Positions 55,338-64,000 of a DNA stretch of 64,000 nucleotides are shown here, piece after piece. Each line of letters begins with the position of its first letter. Position 1 is the stretch's first letter. The notes below the pieces were generated by a model. That model ran no database searches, was not told where the DNA came from, and saw only the letters and a program-made list of their open reading frames with translations. This stretch comes from Diphasiastrum complanatum. Taxonomy: Eukaryota; Streptophyta; Lycopodiopsida; Lycopodiales; Lycopodiaceae. The stretch spans positions 1-64,000 of the forward strand of contig MU832026.1 of NCBI GenBank assembly GCA_029204225.1. The letters run 5' to 3'. The position numbers and the translations under genes are program-made.

Positions 55338-56369
55338 TCTGGTTGAACGAGTCGTTGATAGAAACAATGACTGTCGGAATATTGTTGGTTGCGTGTTTGC
55401 TAGAAAGACGTCTTGGTAGAAACAAGACTGATAATCCGCAGTAGAAATGCAGATTACTGAAATGCCCGCTCTGATACCATGTCGTAAAACGGTGGTTGTG
55501 AGCGCAGCGGAGGCTAGGTTGCTCAGAGTGTAGGTGTGTAGGAACGGAAATGCAACAATTAGCAGTTGAAATATTCAAGTAGAATAATTCATACAGTTCG
55601 TGCAAATGAACGACGCAGTAGTGAGACAAAAATTGCACTATGATAAATATCAATAGTGAGTACAATGGCTTGAAGTATTAACTTCAGCTTGCTGATCGTG
55701 ATAACGCTAGCTACAGATAACTCTGATTGAAAGAGAAATTCCAATTAGCACTTACATAACTTGATTCAGCTAATATAGAAATTTACAAGAGAGAAAATAT
55801 CTTACAAGCCTTTAAGCCTATTTATGCTAGTCTTTGCATATGTACAAAAGTTGGTAACCGCTTCACCGCCTTTTGGATATCTGGTTGTCCAGCTGTTTTT
55901 AGGGTTGCTGATACATTTGGCGACGTCGATTTGCCAATGTAGAAAAATGCGAAAAACCCGAAGGTGTCCGTTAGAGTGAAGGTATGTAAATCCTGAAGAC
56001 TCCCTTAGATTTTAAGGCAGCGAAAAAGCCGAAGGTGCCTTAGTTTTAAGGCAACAAAAAAGACGAAGGTGCCTTAAAATGGTTTTAATACATTCTGGGT
56101 TTTGTGTCGCACTTTTCGCAAAGAGGCGAAAAAGACGGAGGTGGCCCAGAAATGATTTTTAAATCATTTTGGCCAGTATGTCATATTTTTTGTGAAGGCA
56201 CGAAAAAGGGCAAAGAAGGCAAAAAGCAAAGGTGCCTTAAATCATTTAAGGCATAAATGGGAAAAACTTAAAGGAAAAATGAAAAGGTCCAAAATCATGT
56301 CGTCGGCCTTCTGTTTTTAAAATGCTCATTACTTAACGATTTTTAAGACTGAGCATAAGAAATCTAACA
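54190..56369 (-). mobile_element. Copia element J (5' LTR, gag, start of protease)
   Basis: On the minus strand: 5' LTR 56369-55480 (starts TGTTAGATTTCTTATGC; ends before a TGGTATCAGAGCGGG primer site at about 55479-55465), leader, gag from the ATG at 55337, zinc knuckle, protease start, then truncation at about 54190 inside the protease. A near-identical order and sequence is found in element K (60.2-62.2 kb). Confidence 0.85.
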
Positions 56370-56885
56370 GACTTGACTAGATAGTAGGGTGGTTAAGGCC
56401 TTGATTTCACTTCCTTATAGTTCTAGAGAAGTGAAGTGTTCCTTGTTGAATTCTGGATGGATAAATCCTTTTGGGCCCATGGGTGTGCTCTCTTACCTTG
56501 ATGTAGCTATCCTTCTCCTTCTGAGGGTTGGGATACTCTCTTGGTCCAGTGGATTTAGTGTAATGGCTCACGATGTGGGGTTGACTGTGCTCCTCATTCA
56601 ATGCTCTCACTACAACCGGAGGTTCTTTCAATCGTTGGGCTTGTGTCTGAACATAGGTAGGGGCTTCTAGTTTTGTGGTCTTGGCTCTCCTTTAATAAAG
56701 GTAGCGCTAGGCGTGGTTGGGGTGCCTGTTGGAATATGGACCTCTGATAACTTGTAACTTGGGGACCCTGTTGTTGCATCCTCCATTGGTATTGTCATGC
56801 AACGGCTTGTATTCTCGGATTATAGATACATGTTGATGTATCATGGTTATTGGTGTTGCAAAAGATGCAAAACCTTTGGGCTAGC
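56370..56885. other. Unidentified 516-bp block between elements J and K
   Basis: Lies between J's 5' LTR and K's truncated 3' LTR and resembles neither. It holds GCTCTCCTTTAATAAAGGTAGCGCT (56685-56709), an imperfect palindrome. Open frames here (56389-56670 and complement) have no family I recognise. It might be a fragment of an older element into which J or K inserted. Confidence 0.4.
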
Positions 56886-57212
56886 TGCCTACAAAGGTGC
56901 CCAAAAAATGGTTTTAAGGCATTTTGGGTTTAGTGTTGCATTTTTCCCAAAGAGGCGAAAAAGACGAAGGTGGTCTAGAAATGGTTTTTAAGTCATTCTA
57001 GCCAGTGTGTCGCTTTTTTCATGAAGGCACAAAAAAAGGCGAGGAAGGTAGAAAACAAAGGTGCCTTAAATCGTTTAAGGCATAAATGGAAAAAACTTAA
57101 AAGAGAAAATGTGAAGGTCCAAAATCATGTTGTCGGCCTTCTGTTTTCAAGATGCTCATTACTTAACAATTTTTAAAATTGTGCATAAGAAATCTAACAC
57201 TCCCCCCTTAAT

Positions 57213-57765
57213 GAGGATCATGAAAAACTTTTATAATCAGATTTAACATATTGTTAAATCTGAGATGTTGCTCCTTTGATAGAGCCTTTGTGAAGTAATC
57301 TGCTGCCATGTAGTTTGTTCTGTAGAAAACCAGTTCTACTTCCTTGTTGTGCACTTTCTCTCTAAGGTAATGATACTTGATTTCTATATGTTTGCTTCAA
57401 GAGTGAAATCTCGGATTGAGAGAAAGTGCTATTGTGCTTTGATTGTTACAATAGATTGTTGTAGGAAGCGGTTGTGCAAGGTTCAGGTCTGCGAGAAGTT
57501 GTCTTAGTCAGATTGCCTCTTTGGTTGCATTTGTGGTAGCTATGTATTCGGATTTTGTTGATGATAATGCAACTAAGGTTTGCTTCTGGTTGTTCCATGA
57601 AATTGGGCCTTGGTTGTATAAAAATACAAATCTAGAAGTTGATTTTTTGGTGTCGACATCTCCTGCCCAATCCGCATCTGTGTAGGTGCTGAGAGTATTT
57701 GTTGCTTGGATGTACTTCATGACCTTTAATAGCACTTTCCAATGAACTACGTCTGGATTTGACAA
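57213..57765 (-). pseudogene. Copia RNase H (element K)
   Basis: From MSNPDVVHWKVLLKVMKYIQ and YTDADWAGDVDTKKSTS (catalytic Asp) through WNNQKQTLVALSSTKSEYIA (catalytic Glu and next Asp region), a stop at about 57508, then IYCNNQSTIALSLNPRF and, after another stop in place of the HSRSKH Arg, HIEIKYHYLREKV and DYFTKALSKEQH before the polypurine tract. Two premature stops occur. Confidence 0.85.
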
Positions 57766-57768
57766 GAA

Positions 57769-58800
57769 CTAGCTGAGTGTACTGATCGAATATGCAAGGT
57801 CTGGTCGCGTGCAGATCATTGCGTACATTAGTGAGCCGATGATGGATTGAAATGGGTAGTGCTTCATTTTCTCCTTTTCTACCTCAGTTTGAGGAGACTG
57901 TTCCTTTGATAGCTTTAGTCTAGGGTCAAGTGGAAAGAGATTGGGTTTACAGTTGGCCATTCCATACTTTTCCAGCACGTTGTTGAGATATCGTTGTTGA
58001 TTGATAAAGGTCAGTCTACTAGGTCGATCTCGTTGAATTTGGATTCCGAGACAATAGTGGTCTGGACCCATGTCAGTCATCTTGTATTCCTGGGCCAGCA
58101 TGCATTTTGTATCCTTCATTAGATTCAAATTCAAATTATTACTAAATAAGAGTGTATCGTCAACATAGAGAGTGATGATGATGAAGTATTCTGATACAGA
58201 CTTGAAGTAAACATTCAAGTCTGCTAAGTTTGGAATAAAACCATTCTCAATTAGAAATGCATTGATATTTTGAAACCAGGATCTGGGTGACTGTTTCAGC
58301 CCATAGAGCACCTTGTGAATTCTGCATACAAGGTGCTGTTGTTTGCCATTGAGTTCGTATCCCTCTTGCTGTGTCATATAGATTTCATCTTCGATGGTTC
58401 CATTGAGGAAAGCGGTCTGGACATCCATCCGATGGACTTCAAGATCTGCTGTAGCTCCAAAGGAGAGGAGTAGACGGATCGAAACATGTTTGACGACTGG
58501 ACTGAAGGTTTTTAAATAATCTAGATCTGGTATCTGGAAAAAGCCTTTGGCGACTAGCCTGGCCTTGTAGCGATTTAGCTTCCTTCAACGTCGTACTTCG
58601 CCTTGAATATCCATTTGCATGGAATTGGGTTTCGGTCTTTTGGTAGCTCAGTGAGTGTCCATGTTTGATTTTCCAACAAAGAATTAAATTCGGTGTCCAT
58701 CACTGATTTCCACTGGTTAGCATCAGGAGTAGACATCGCCTCAGAAACTATGGTCGGTTCCCACACAAAGTTGCAGGCCGGATCATTCATAAATCTGGAT
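57769..58800 (-). pseudogene. Copia reverse transcriptase (element K)
   Basis: N-terminal block 58790-58575 (NQWKSVMDTEFNSLLENQTW, IPCKWIFKAKYDVEG), a short broken stretch (YKARLVAKGFFQI-like), then a 219-codon frame from 58428: MDVQTAFLNGTIEDEIYMTQ, VLYGLKQSPRSWFQNIN, the active site IITLYVDDTLLFSNN, MGPDHYCLGIQIQRDR and IIGSLMYAMICTRPDLAYSI. The catalytic YVDD is intact. The break near 58570-58430 is by single-base changes. Confidence 0.88.
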
Positions 58801-58904
58801 GGAGGCTATTTGGACCTGTTCAAACTTCTAGGTTGAACCTTGATCCTTTGATGTGGGTTAACTCGTTGAGGTTCTGACTCATCGTCTAAGTCAGCGTCGA
58901 GATT

Positions 58905-60260
58905 CTACAGTTGAATCTCTGGATCAAAATTGACTAGTTGCTCGATCCCGGAGTCAGATTTATCAGCAGCTTTTCCTTTGTGGTCGATGAACTGGTCTTC
59001 CACAAAAATGATGTCTCTACTGGTGAATGTCTTCTCGGTATTCAAATTGTAGAGCTTGTATGCCTTGTGGTCTGGGAAATAGCCGATGAAGATCATTTTT
59101 TCGCTCTTGTCATCTATATTTCTTCTTAGATCCTCAGAGATCTGAGCGAAAGCGATGCATCCAAACACTCGAATATGTTTGAGTAATGGTTTTGATCCTG
59201 TCTACACCTCATAAGGTGTCTTGCCATTTAGGGCTTTGGTGATGGATCGATTTTGCAAGTAGGCAGCTATAGTAACAACTTCTATCCAGAACTTCTTTGG
59301 AAGAGAGGCATGGGCCATCATGCTCTTGGCACTTTCGATGAGTGTCTGGCTCTTCCGCTCAGCTACACCATTGGACTAAGGTGAGTAGTTGGTTGTGTAT
59401 TGTTGAAGTATCTCGTTGGCCTTGTAGAACTTCTTGAATTTTGTGGAGATGTACTCTCCCCCTCCATCTGTGCGTAGACCCTTGATCTTCCTCTGGGTCT
59501 GGTTTTCTGCAGAAGCTTTGAACTGCTTGAAGAACTTGAATGCTTTAGATTTGTTCTTCATATTGTAGGTAGCAGTCCTTCGAGAGAAGTCGTCAATGAA
59601 GGTTAGAAAATAGAGAGCTCCCCCTGTGGAAGCAGTCTGCATCAGACCACAAATGTCGCTGTGTACAAGGTCAAGCAAGCCCTTGGGCGTATGAACTGAG
59701 CCTAAACTGAAAGGACTTCTAGCATGCTTGCTGATAATACATCTTTCGCATGGAGAAGTTGGCTTGCTGACTGAAGGCAGATCTTGTACCAGACTTTGAA
59801 CTGACATTTGCTGAATACTGTTGTAGTTAAGATGGCCAAGTCTGAAATGCCACAACATATTAGTTGATTCAGAAGTGGTTGTGTGAAGAGCTTGACTGTT
59901 AGAAGAGTAGCAGTGGCTGAGTTTGTAAAGATAGCCGCTTCTTCTTCCGTAGGCTAGAACCTTCCGGTATTTGTCAAGGATTGTGCAACCTTTTGTATCG
60001 AATTCGACCCTCCGACCTGAATCGGTGATTCTGCTAATTGAGAGCAGATTCTTGGTCATATTTGGAACATGGAGAACGTTGGACTTGACCTCACCTCTCT
60101 TGAATTCATCTCTGATTGTTTCTTCACCTTTGATTGAATGTGATGAGTTGTCTCCAAGTTGCACAACTCGAGAGTGGGTGAATGACTTGTAGTCTTTGAA
60201 CTAGTCGCGATGGTGAGTCATGTGTTGAGTTGCTCCGGAGTTTAGATACCAAGAATTGAT
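58905..60260 (-). pseudogene. Copia protease and integrase (element K)
   Basis: The protease reads WYLNSGATQHMTHHRD with Asn for the catalytic Asp, while element J has D-S-G at the same place; a TAG follows within three codons. The next frame (60164-59376) gives NMTKNLLSISRITDSG, LWHFRLGHLNYNSIQQM, CERCIISKHARSPF and the integrase core LVHSDICGLMQT and LRTDGGGEYIST, ending NYSP with a TAG where family members have Gln. The core resumes with SNGVAERKSQTL, keeping the third catalytic residue. The C-terminus (59168-58905) has IAFAQISEDLRRNIDDKSEK and FTSRDIIFVEDQF. Confidence 0.85.
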
Positions 60261-60424
60261 GTCCTGTTGTTCTCCAACTTTGGTCATGAAAGATGCTTCA
60301 TCTTCCTCTTCTTCTTGCTACTGATTTGAGTGACTGGTTGTAGCACTATGTGCTTGTTGTTGGAACTGCTTCTTCTTTTTGTTGTTATACTTCAAAGTTT
60401 GGCAGTTCTTGATTTCGTGGCCAG

Positions 60425-61192
60425 TGCTCTTACAGTATCTGCAGAATAGTTTCTGCACATGTTAGAATGATGAAGAGCTTGAATTCGATCCTGGACCAGA
60501 ATTTGGTCCAAACTACATGTTGCTCTTCTTATCAGTATAGCCTGACTTTATAGATCTCTTGGATCTAAACTCTGATTTTTTGAATACAGAGCTTGAGGAT
60601 CCGATCCTGAGCCTGAAGAGGATACTGATCTTCTGATCTCCTCTTGTAGGAGCAACGAAATTACTCTTGATAGAGTGAGGTGCTCCTGGGTAGAAATTGC
60701 CATTACCCAATTTTCGTAGGTTTTAGGTAGACACGATAATAGAGTCATGAGTGCATCGGAATCTTCTATAACTGAGCTAGTTGCAGTCATCTGCTCCATA
60801 AGATTTTTGAAAGTGTTGAGGTGACTCGAAACACTATATGCTTCAGACATTTTGAGGTTGAAGAATTTCTTCCTCAGATGGAGCTTGGATGTAACGTCTC
60901 TAATGTCATAGAGAGTTGCTAGGATGTCCCATGCATCCTTAGCGATCTGAGTAGCACGTATGTGGCTGATTTGAGTGTCCTTGATATTGAGGGTGATCAT
61001 GGCAAATGCTTTGCCATCTCTCAGTCTCCACTTGGTGATGATGGCTGCATCACTTTCTGGTTTGAGCTATGTGCCATCAACGATGTCTCACAGTTCTTTG
61101 GCTAGAAGTATAACCTTCATCTTGAATTTCCAGGTATGGTAGTTATCTCTATCGAGTTTGTCAATGAGAGATGAACTAGATGACGGATCCAT
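60425..61192 (-). pseudogene. Copia gag (element K)
   Basis: Start MDPSSSSSLIDKLDRDNYHT, WKFKMKVILLAKEL, then stops at codons corresponding to Trp/Cys-like positions, and an open frame from 61000: NIKDTQISHIRATQIAKDAW, LHLRKKFFNLKMSEAYS, LTLSRVISLLLQEEIRRS. A shift near 60570 moves the rest (NRSLDPRDL; SEFRSKRSIKSGY) to another frame; the zinc knuckle region around 60425 has CRYCKSTGHEIKNC-like residues. Non-functional. Confidence 0.85.
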
Positions 61193-61335
61193 TCTGGTTG
61201 GACTAGATCGTTGGTAGAAACAACGATTGTTGGAATACTATTGGCTGCGCGTTTGCTAGAAAGACGTCTTGGTAGAAACAAAACTAATAATCCACAGTAG
61301 AAATGCAGATTATTGAAATGCCCGCTCTGATACCA

Positions 61336-62197
61336 TGTCATAAATCGGTGGTCGTGAGCGCAACGGAGGGTCGGTTGCTCAGAGCGTAGGCGTGTAGGAA
61401 CGAAAACGCAACAATTAGCAGCAGAAATATTCAAGTAGAAGAATTCAGACAGTTTACGCAAAAGAACGATGCATTAGTGAGACAAAAATTGCACTATGAT
61501 AAAATATATCAACAGTGAGTACAATGGTTTGAAGTAATAACTTCAGCTTGTTGAGCGTGATTATGCTGGCTACAGATAACTCTGATTGAAAAATATATTC
61601 CAAATTCTTCTTAATGCTTACATAGCTTGATTCAGCTAATATAGAGATTTACAAGAGAGAAAATATCCGATGTCGGTTTTCCAATGTAGAAAAATGCAAA
61701 AAAGCCGAAGGTGCCTTAGTTTAAGGCAGTGAAAAAGGCAAAGGTGCCGGTGCCCCAAAAATGGTTTAAAGGCATTCTGGGTTTAGTGTCGCATTTTTTG
61801 CAAAGAGGTGGAAAAAGGCGAAGGTGCCTAGAAAATGGTTTTAAGGCATTTTGGATTTAGTGTCGCATTTTTCGCAAAGAGGCAAAAGGCGAAGGTGCCC
61901 AAAAAATGGTTTTAAGGCATTCTGGGTTTAGTGTCGCATTTTTCGCAAAGAGGCGAAAAAGGCAAAGGTGGTCCAAAAATGGTTTTTAAGTCATTCTGGC
62001 CAGTGTGTCGCTTTTTTCGTGAAGGCACGAAAAAGGGTGAGGAAGGTAAAAAGCAAAGGTGCCTTAAATCGTTTAAGGCATAAATGAAAAAAACTTAAAG
62101 GAAAAAATGTGAAGGTCCGAAATCATGTTGTCGGCCTTCTGTTTTCAAGATGCTCATTACTTAACGATTTTTAAGTCTGAGCATAAGAAATCTAACA
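61336..62197 (-). mobile_element. 5' LTR of element K with internal tandem repeat
   Basis: Ends TGTTAGATTTCTTATGC (62197) and TATGACA (61336), followed by the primer site. The upper half (about 61735-62030) holds four head-to-tail units of about 72-75 bp with ATGGTTTTAAGGCATTCTGG, GTTTAGTGTCGCATTTTTCG and CAAAGAGGCGAAAAAGGCGA. Element J's LTR and K's own 3' LTR carry fewer units. Confidence 0.85.
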
Positions 62198-62305
62198 GAA
62201 CTTTCCTAAATTATGTTGTTGAGGATAGAAGTAGTTTAAGGAGAGAAGAATGTTACATCCATGTTTGGCATAAAGGAATCACAATAATCCTTGACATGGA
62301 TATTG
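62198..62305. other. Junction between element K and element L
   Basis: About 100 bp with no coding match separates K's 5' LTR from the integrase of element L. It could be target-side sequence or an eroded part of L. Confidence 0.4.
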
Positions 62306-64000
62306 GGTTGTGAGCTTGAAGGCATTAAAAGGGAGTTTTCTTGTGCATATACACCATCTCAAAATGGGGTGGCTGAAAGAAAGAATAGAACATTGTGTGA
62401 ATGTGCCAAAACCATTAGAATTGAGGCATTTTTGCCAAAAGACTTTTGGGGTGAGGCCATCAATTGTTCAAACTATCTGTGCAATCGACTCCCTCATGTT
62501 GAACTTGGAGGAAAGTCACCATATGAAGCATTTTATTTGAAGAAACCTAAGGCTGATCACCTTAGAGTATTTGGATGCATATGCTTTGTCCATATTCCCT
62601 TGGACATGAGAAGAAGGATGATCCTTGTGCAAGCAAAGGAGTATTGGTTGGATATTCATCCAACAAGAAAGCCTATCGAATCTACATGCTCTCTACTTCT
62701 AAAGTAATTGATAGTAGAGATGTAGTTTTTCATGAAGAAGAGAAGTCCAATCTTGGAGGGGCCGAGATCAAGCAACCTCAAAATGTATCACCTTTTGTTA
62801 TTGAAGACAATCAACATATGGAAGAGTCAAAATTTGAAGATGGAAGTCCTGGGATTTTGACTCCTAGAAGATCCATGAGGGAGAGATCCAAGCCTAAGAG
62901 GCTCACTTATGATGACAAAGGAAAACAAGTGGATCTTGATTCCAGTTATGCTTATCTTGTTTCTCACGAGGAGCCCAAAGATGTCCAAGAAGCCCTCAAT
63001 ACCAAGGAGTGGTATGAGGCCATGAAGATTGAATATGATGCCTTGATCACCAACCACACATGGGAGCTAATGGATCCACCACCTAACATGCATATCATTG
63101 GATGCAAGTGGGTGTTCAAAATCAAGTACAATCATGATGGCTCCATCAACAAGTACAAGGCAAGATTATGTGCTAAAGGCTTTGCACAAATATATGGCCT
63201 TGACTATGAAGAAACCTTTGCTCCTATAGCAAAGATGGTGACAATAAGAATCATTATCTCTCTTGCCTTATTTTTTAAGTGGAAACTATTTCAACTTGAT
63301 GTCTCCAACGCATTTTTGAATGACTATCTTGAGGAGGAGATATACATGGAGCAGCCTCAAGGATTTGTCAAGGATAAATCTAAGGTGTGTTTGCTATTTA
63401 GAAGTCTTTATGGCTTGAAGCAAGCACCTAGATCATGGTATTCAAGACTCAACAACTTTCTACTTTCATTAAGATTTGTGCTTAGTGACTATGATCCTCC
63501 TATGTACTTAAAGTTTGATGGTAGTAATATTGTCATTCTTCTAATCTATGTAGATGACATTATTCTTAGTGGAAGTTGTTTGATGCTAGTTCAAGAAACT
63601 AAAGATGCATTAGGAAGAGAATTTAAAATGCAAGATCTAGGAGAGATCCATTACATTTTAGGCCTTGAGATTGATTTTCATGAAGAGTATGCTTTTATTT
63701 GTCAATTTAGATATGTCTTTTCTATGTTGAGAAAATTCAATATGCAAAATTGTGAAGGCATAGATACTCCCATGGAGCAACATGTAAAAGATCCTATTAA
63801 AGGTGATGAAAGATCCTTTGAGGACATCACACTTTACTTATAGGCTCTTTAATTTGGCTTACTATCACTAGACCCGATTTGAGCTATTGTGTGCACAAAT
63901 TGAGTCAATTTATGCAAGATCCTAAGATCCAACATTGGAAGATGGCCAAGAGAGTTCTAAGATATGTATCTTCTACTCAAGATTATGGTTTATTGTACAA
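62306..64000 (+). pseudogene. Copia integrase-RT (element L), runs off the window
   Basis: Starts within integrase (LEGIKREFSCAYTPSQNGVA, ERKNRTLCECAKTI with the catalytic Glu), continues FWGEAINCSNYLCNRLPHV and VFGCICFVHIPLDM. A one-base shift near 62605 moves to a 422-codon frame (62575-63840): SSNKKAYRIYMLSTSKVIDS, ILTPRRSMRERSKPKRLTYD, the RT with GCKWVFKIKYNHDGS, LDVSNAFLNDYLEEEIYMEQ, LYGLKQAPRSWYSRLNNF, IYVDDIILSG (active site) and DLGEIHYILGLEID. A stop at 63841 follows a short deletion, after which GSLIWLTITRPDLSY and VLRYVSSTQDYGLLY run to the last base. It is the same family as F, H and I, and among the least decayed RTs here. Confidence 0.85.

Larger units (their letters stand above)
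56886..62197 (-). mobile_element. Copia element K, nearly complete
   Basis: The minus strand carries 5' LTR (62197-61336, 862 bp), primer binding site (61335-61324, TGGTATCAGAGC), gag from 61192, protease, integrase, RT, RNase H, polypurine tract (about 57212-57200, TAAGGGGGGAG) and the first 314 bp of the 3' LTR (57199-56886), which is then truncated. The LTR ends are TGTTAGA and TATGACA. Several single-base stops and an altered protease make it defective. It is the best template for this family in the window. Confidence 0.88.

Overview
This window looks like nuclear DNA from a land plant with a large, repeat-rich genome. Two host genes support this: a nuclear gene for plastid 50S ribosomal protein L13 with a transit-peptide-like N-terminus (minus strand, 6394-7258, only the first two exons visible) and a three-exon group III WRKY transcription factor (minus strand, 39377-41570, apparently complete). 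The dense nesting of old LTR retrotransposons and the long GA/CT microsatellites would suit a fern or another large-genome non-flowering plant, but that placement is inference.

Layout. 1-4.9 kb: a decayed minus-strand Ty3/gypsy chromovirus carrying a nested copia-type LTR. 5-7.4 kb: GA and poly-G tracts and L13 exons 1-2, with a tRNA-derived SINE-like sequence in intron 1. 8.6-12.8 kb: a plus-strand Tat-like gypsy pol, a TAG-rich non-coding tract, and an LTR-like promoter with a TTACTCG array. 12.9-14.7 kb: a gag-like ORF broken by one stop, interrupted by a copia LTR. 14.7-24.2 kb: a rearranged copia complex. One element appears split into halves in opposite orientation (RT C-terminus/RNase H and 3' LTR on minus; integrase and most of RT on plus), next to an inverted LTR. 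A second copia (gag to RNase H plus 3' LTR) carries a hAT-like transposase fragment inside its integrase. 24.2-26 kb: gypsy fragments. 26.6-27.4 kb: an LTR-like block rich in CACGTG. 28.1-31.8 kb: a minus-strand copia with gag, pol and 5' LTR. 31.9-34.1 kb: a 419-codon ORF of unknown function followed by a polypurine tract and LTR. 34.7-38 kb: tandem and direct repeats around an unrecognised degenerate coding region. 38-42 kb: the WRKY gene with a minisatellite upstream. 43-46 kb: a diverged segmental duplication. 46-49 kb: an internally deleted copia with its 3' LTR. 49-53 kb: long non-coding repeats (family R) behind an unrecognised ORF. 53-64 kb: four more copia pieces (I, J, K, L), with K nearly complete and L running off the window end.

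Almost no retroelement here looks autonomous. Protease, integrase or reverse transcriptase active sites are altered or deleted in most copies, often by changes that would fit C-to-T/G-to-A decay of methylated DNA. The two host genes are separate transcription units. The L13 gene either continues beyond base 1 through a retroelement-filled intron or is truncated. The parts least explained by known families are the 419-codon ORF (31946-33205), the unknown ORFs linked to repeat family R, and the inverted copia complex.
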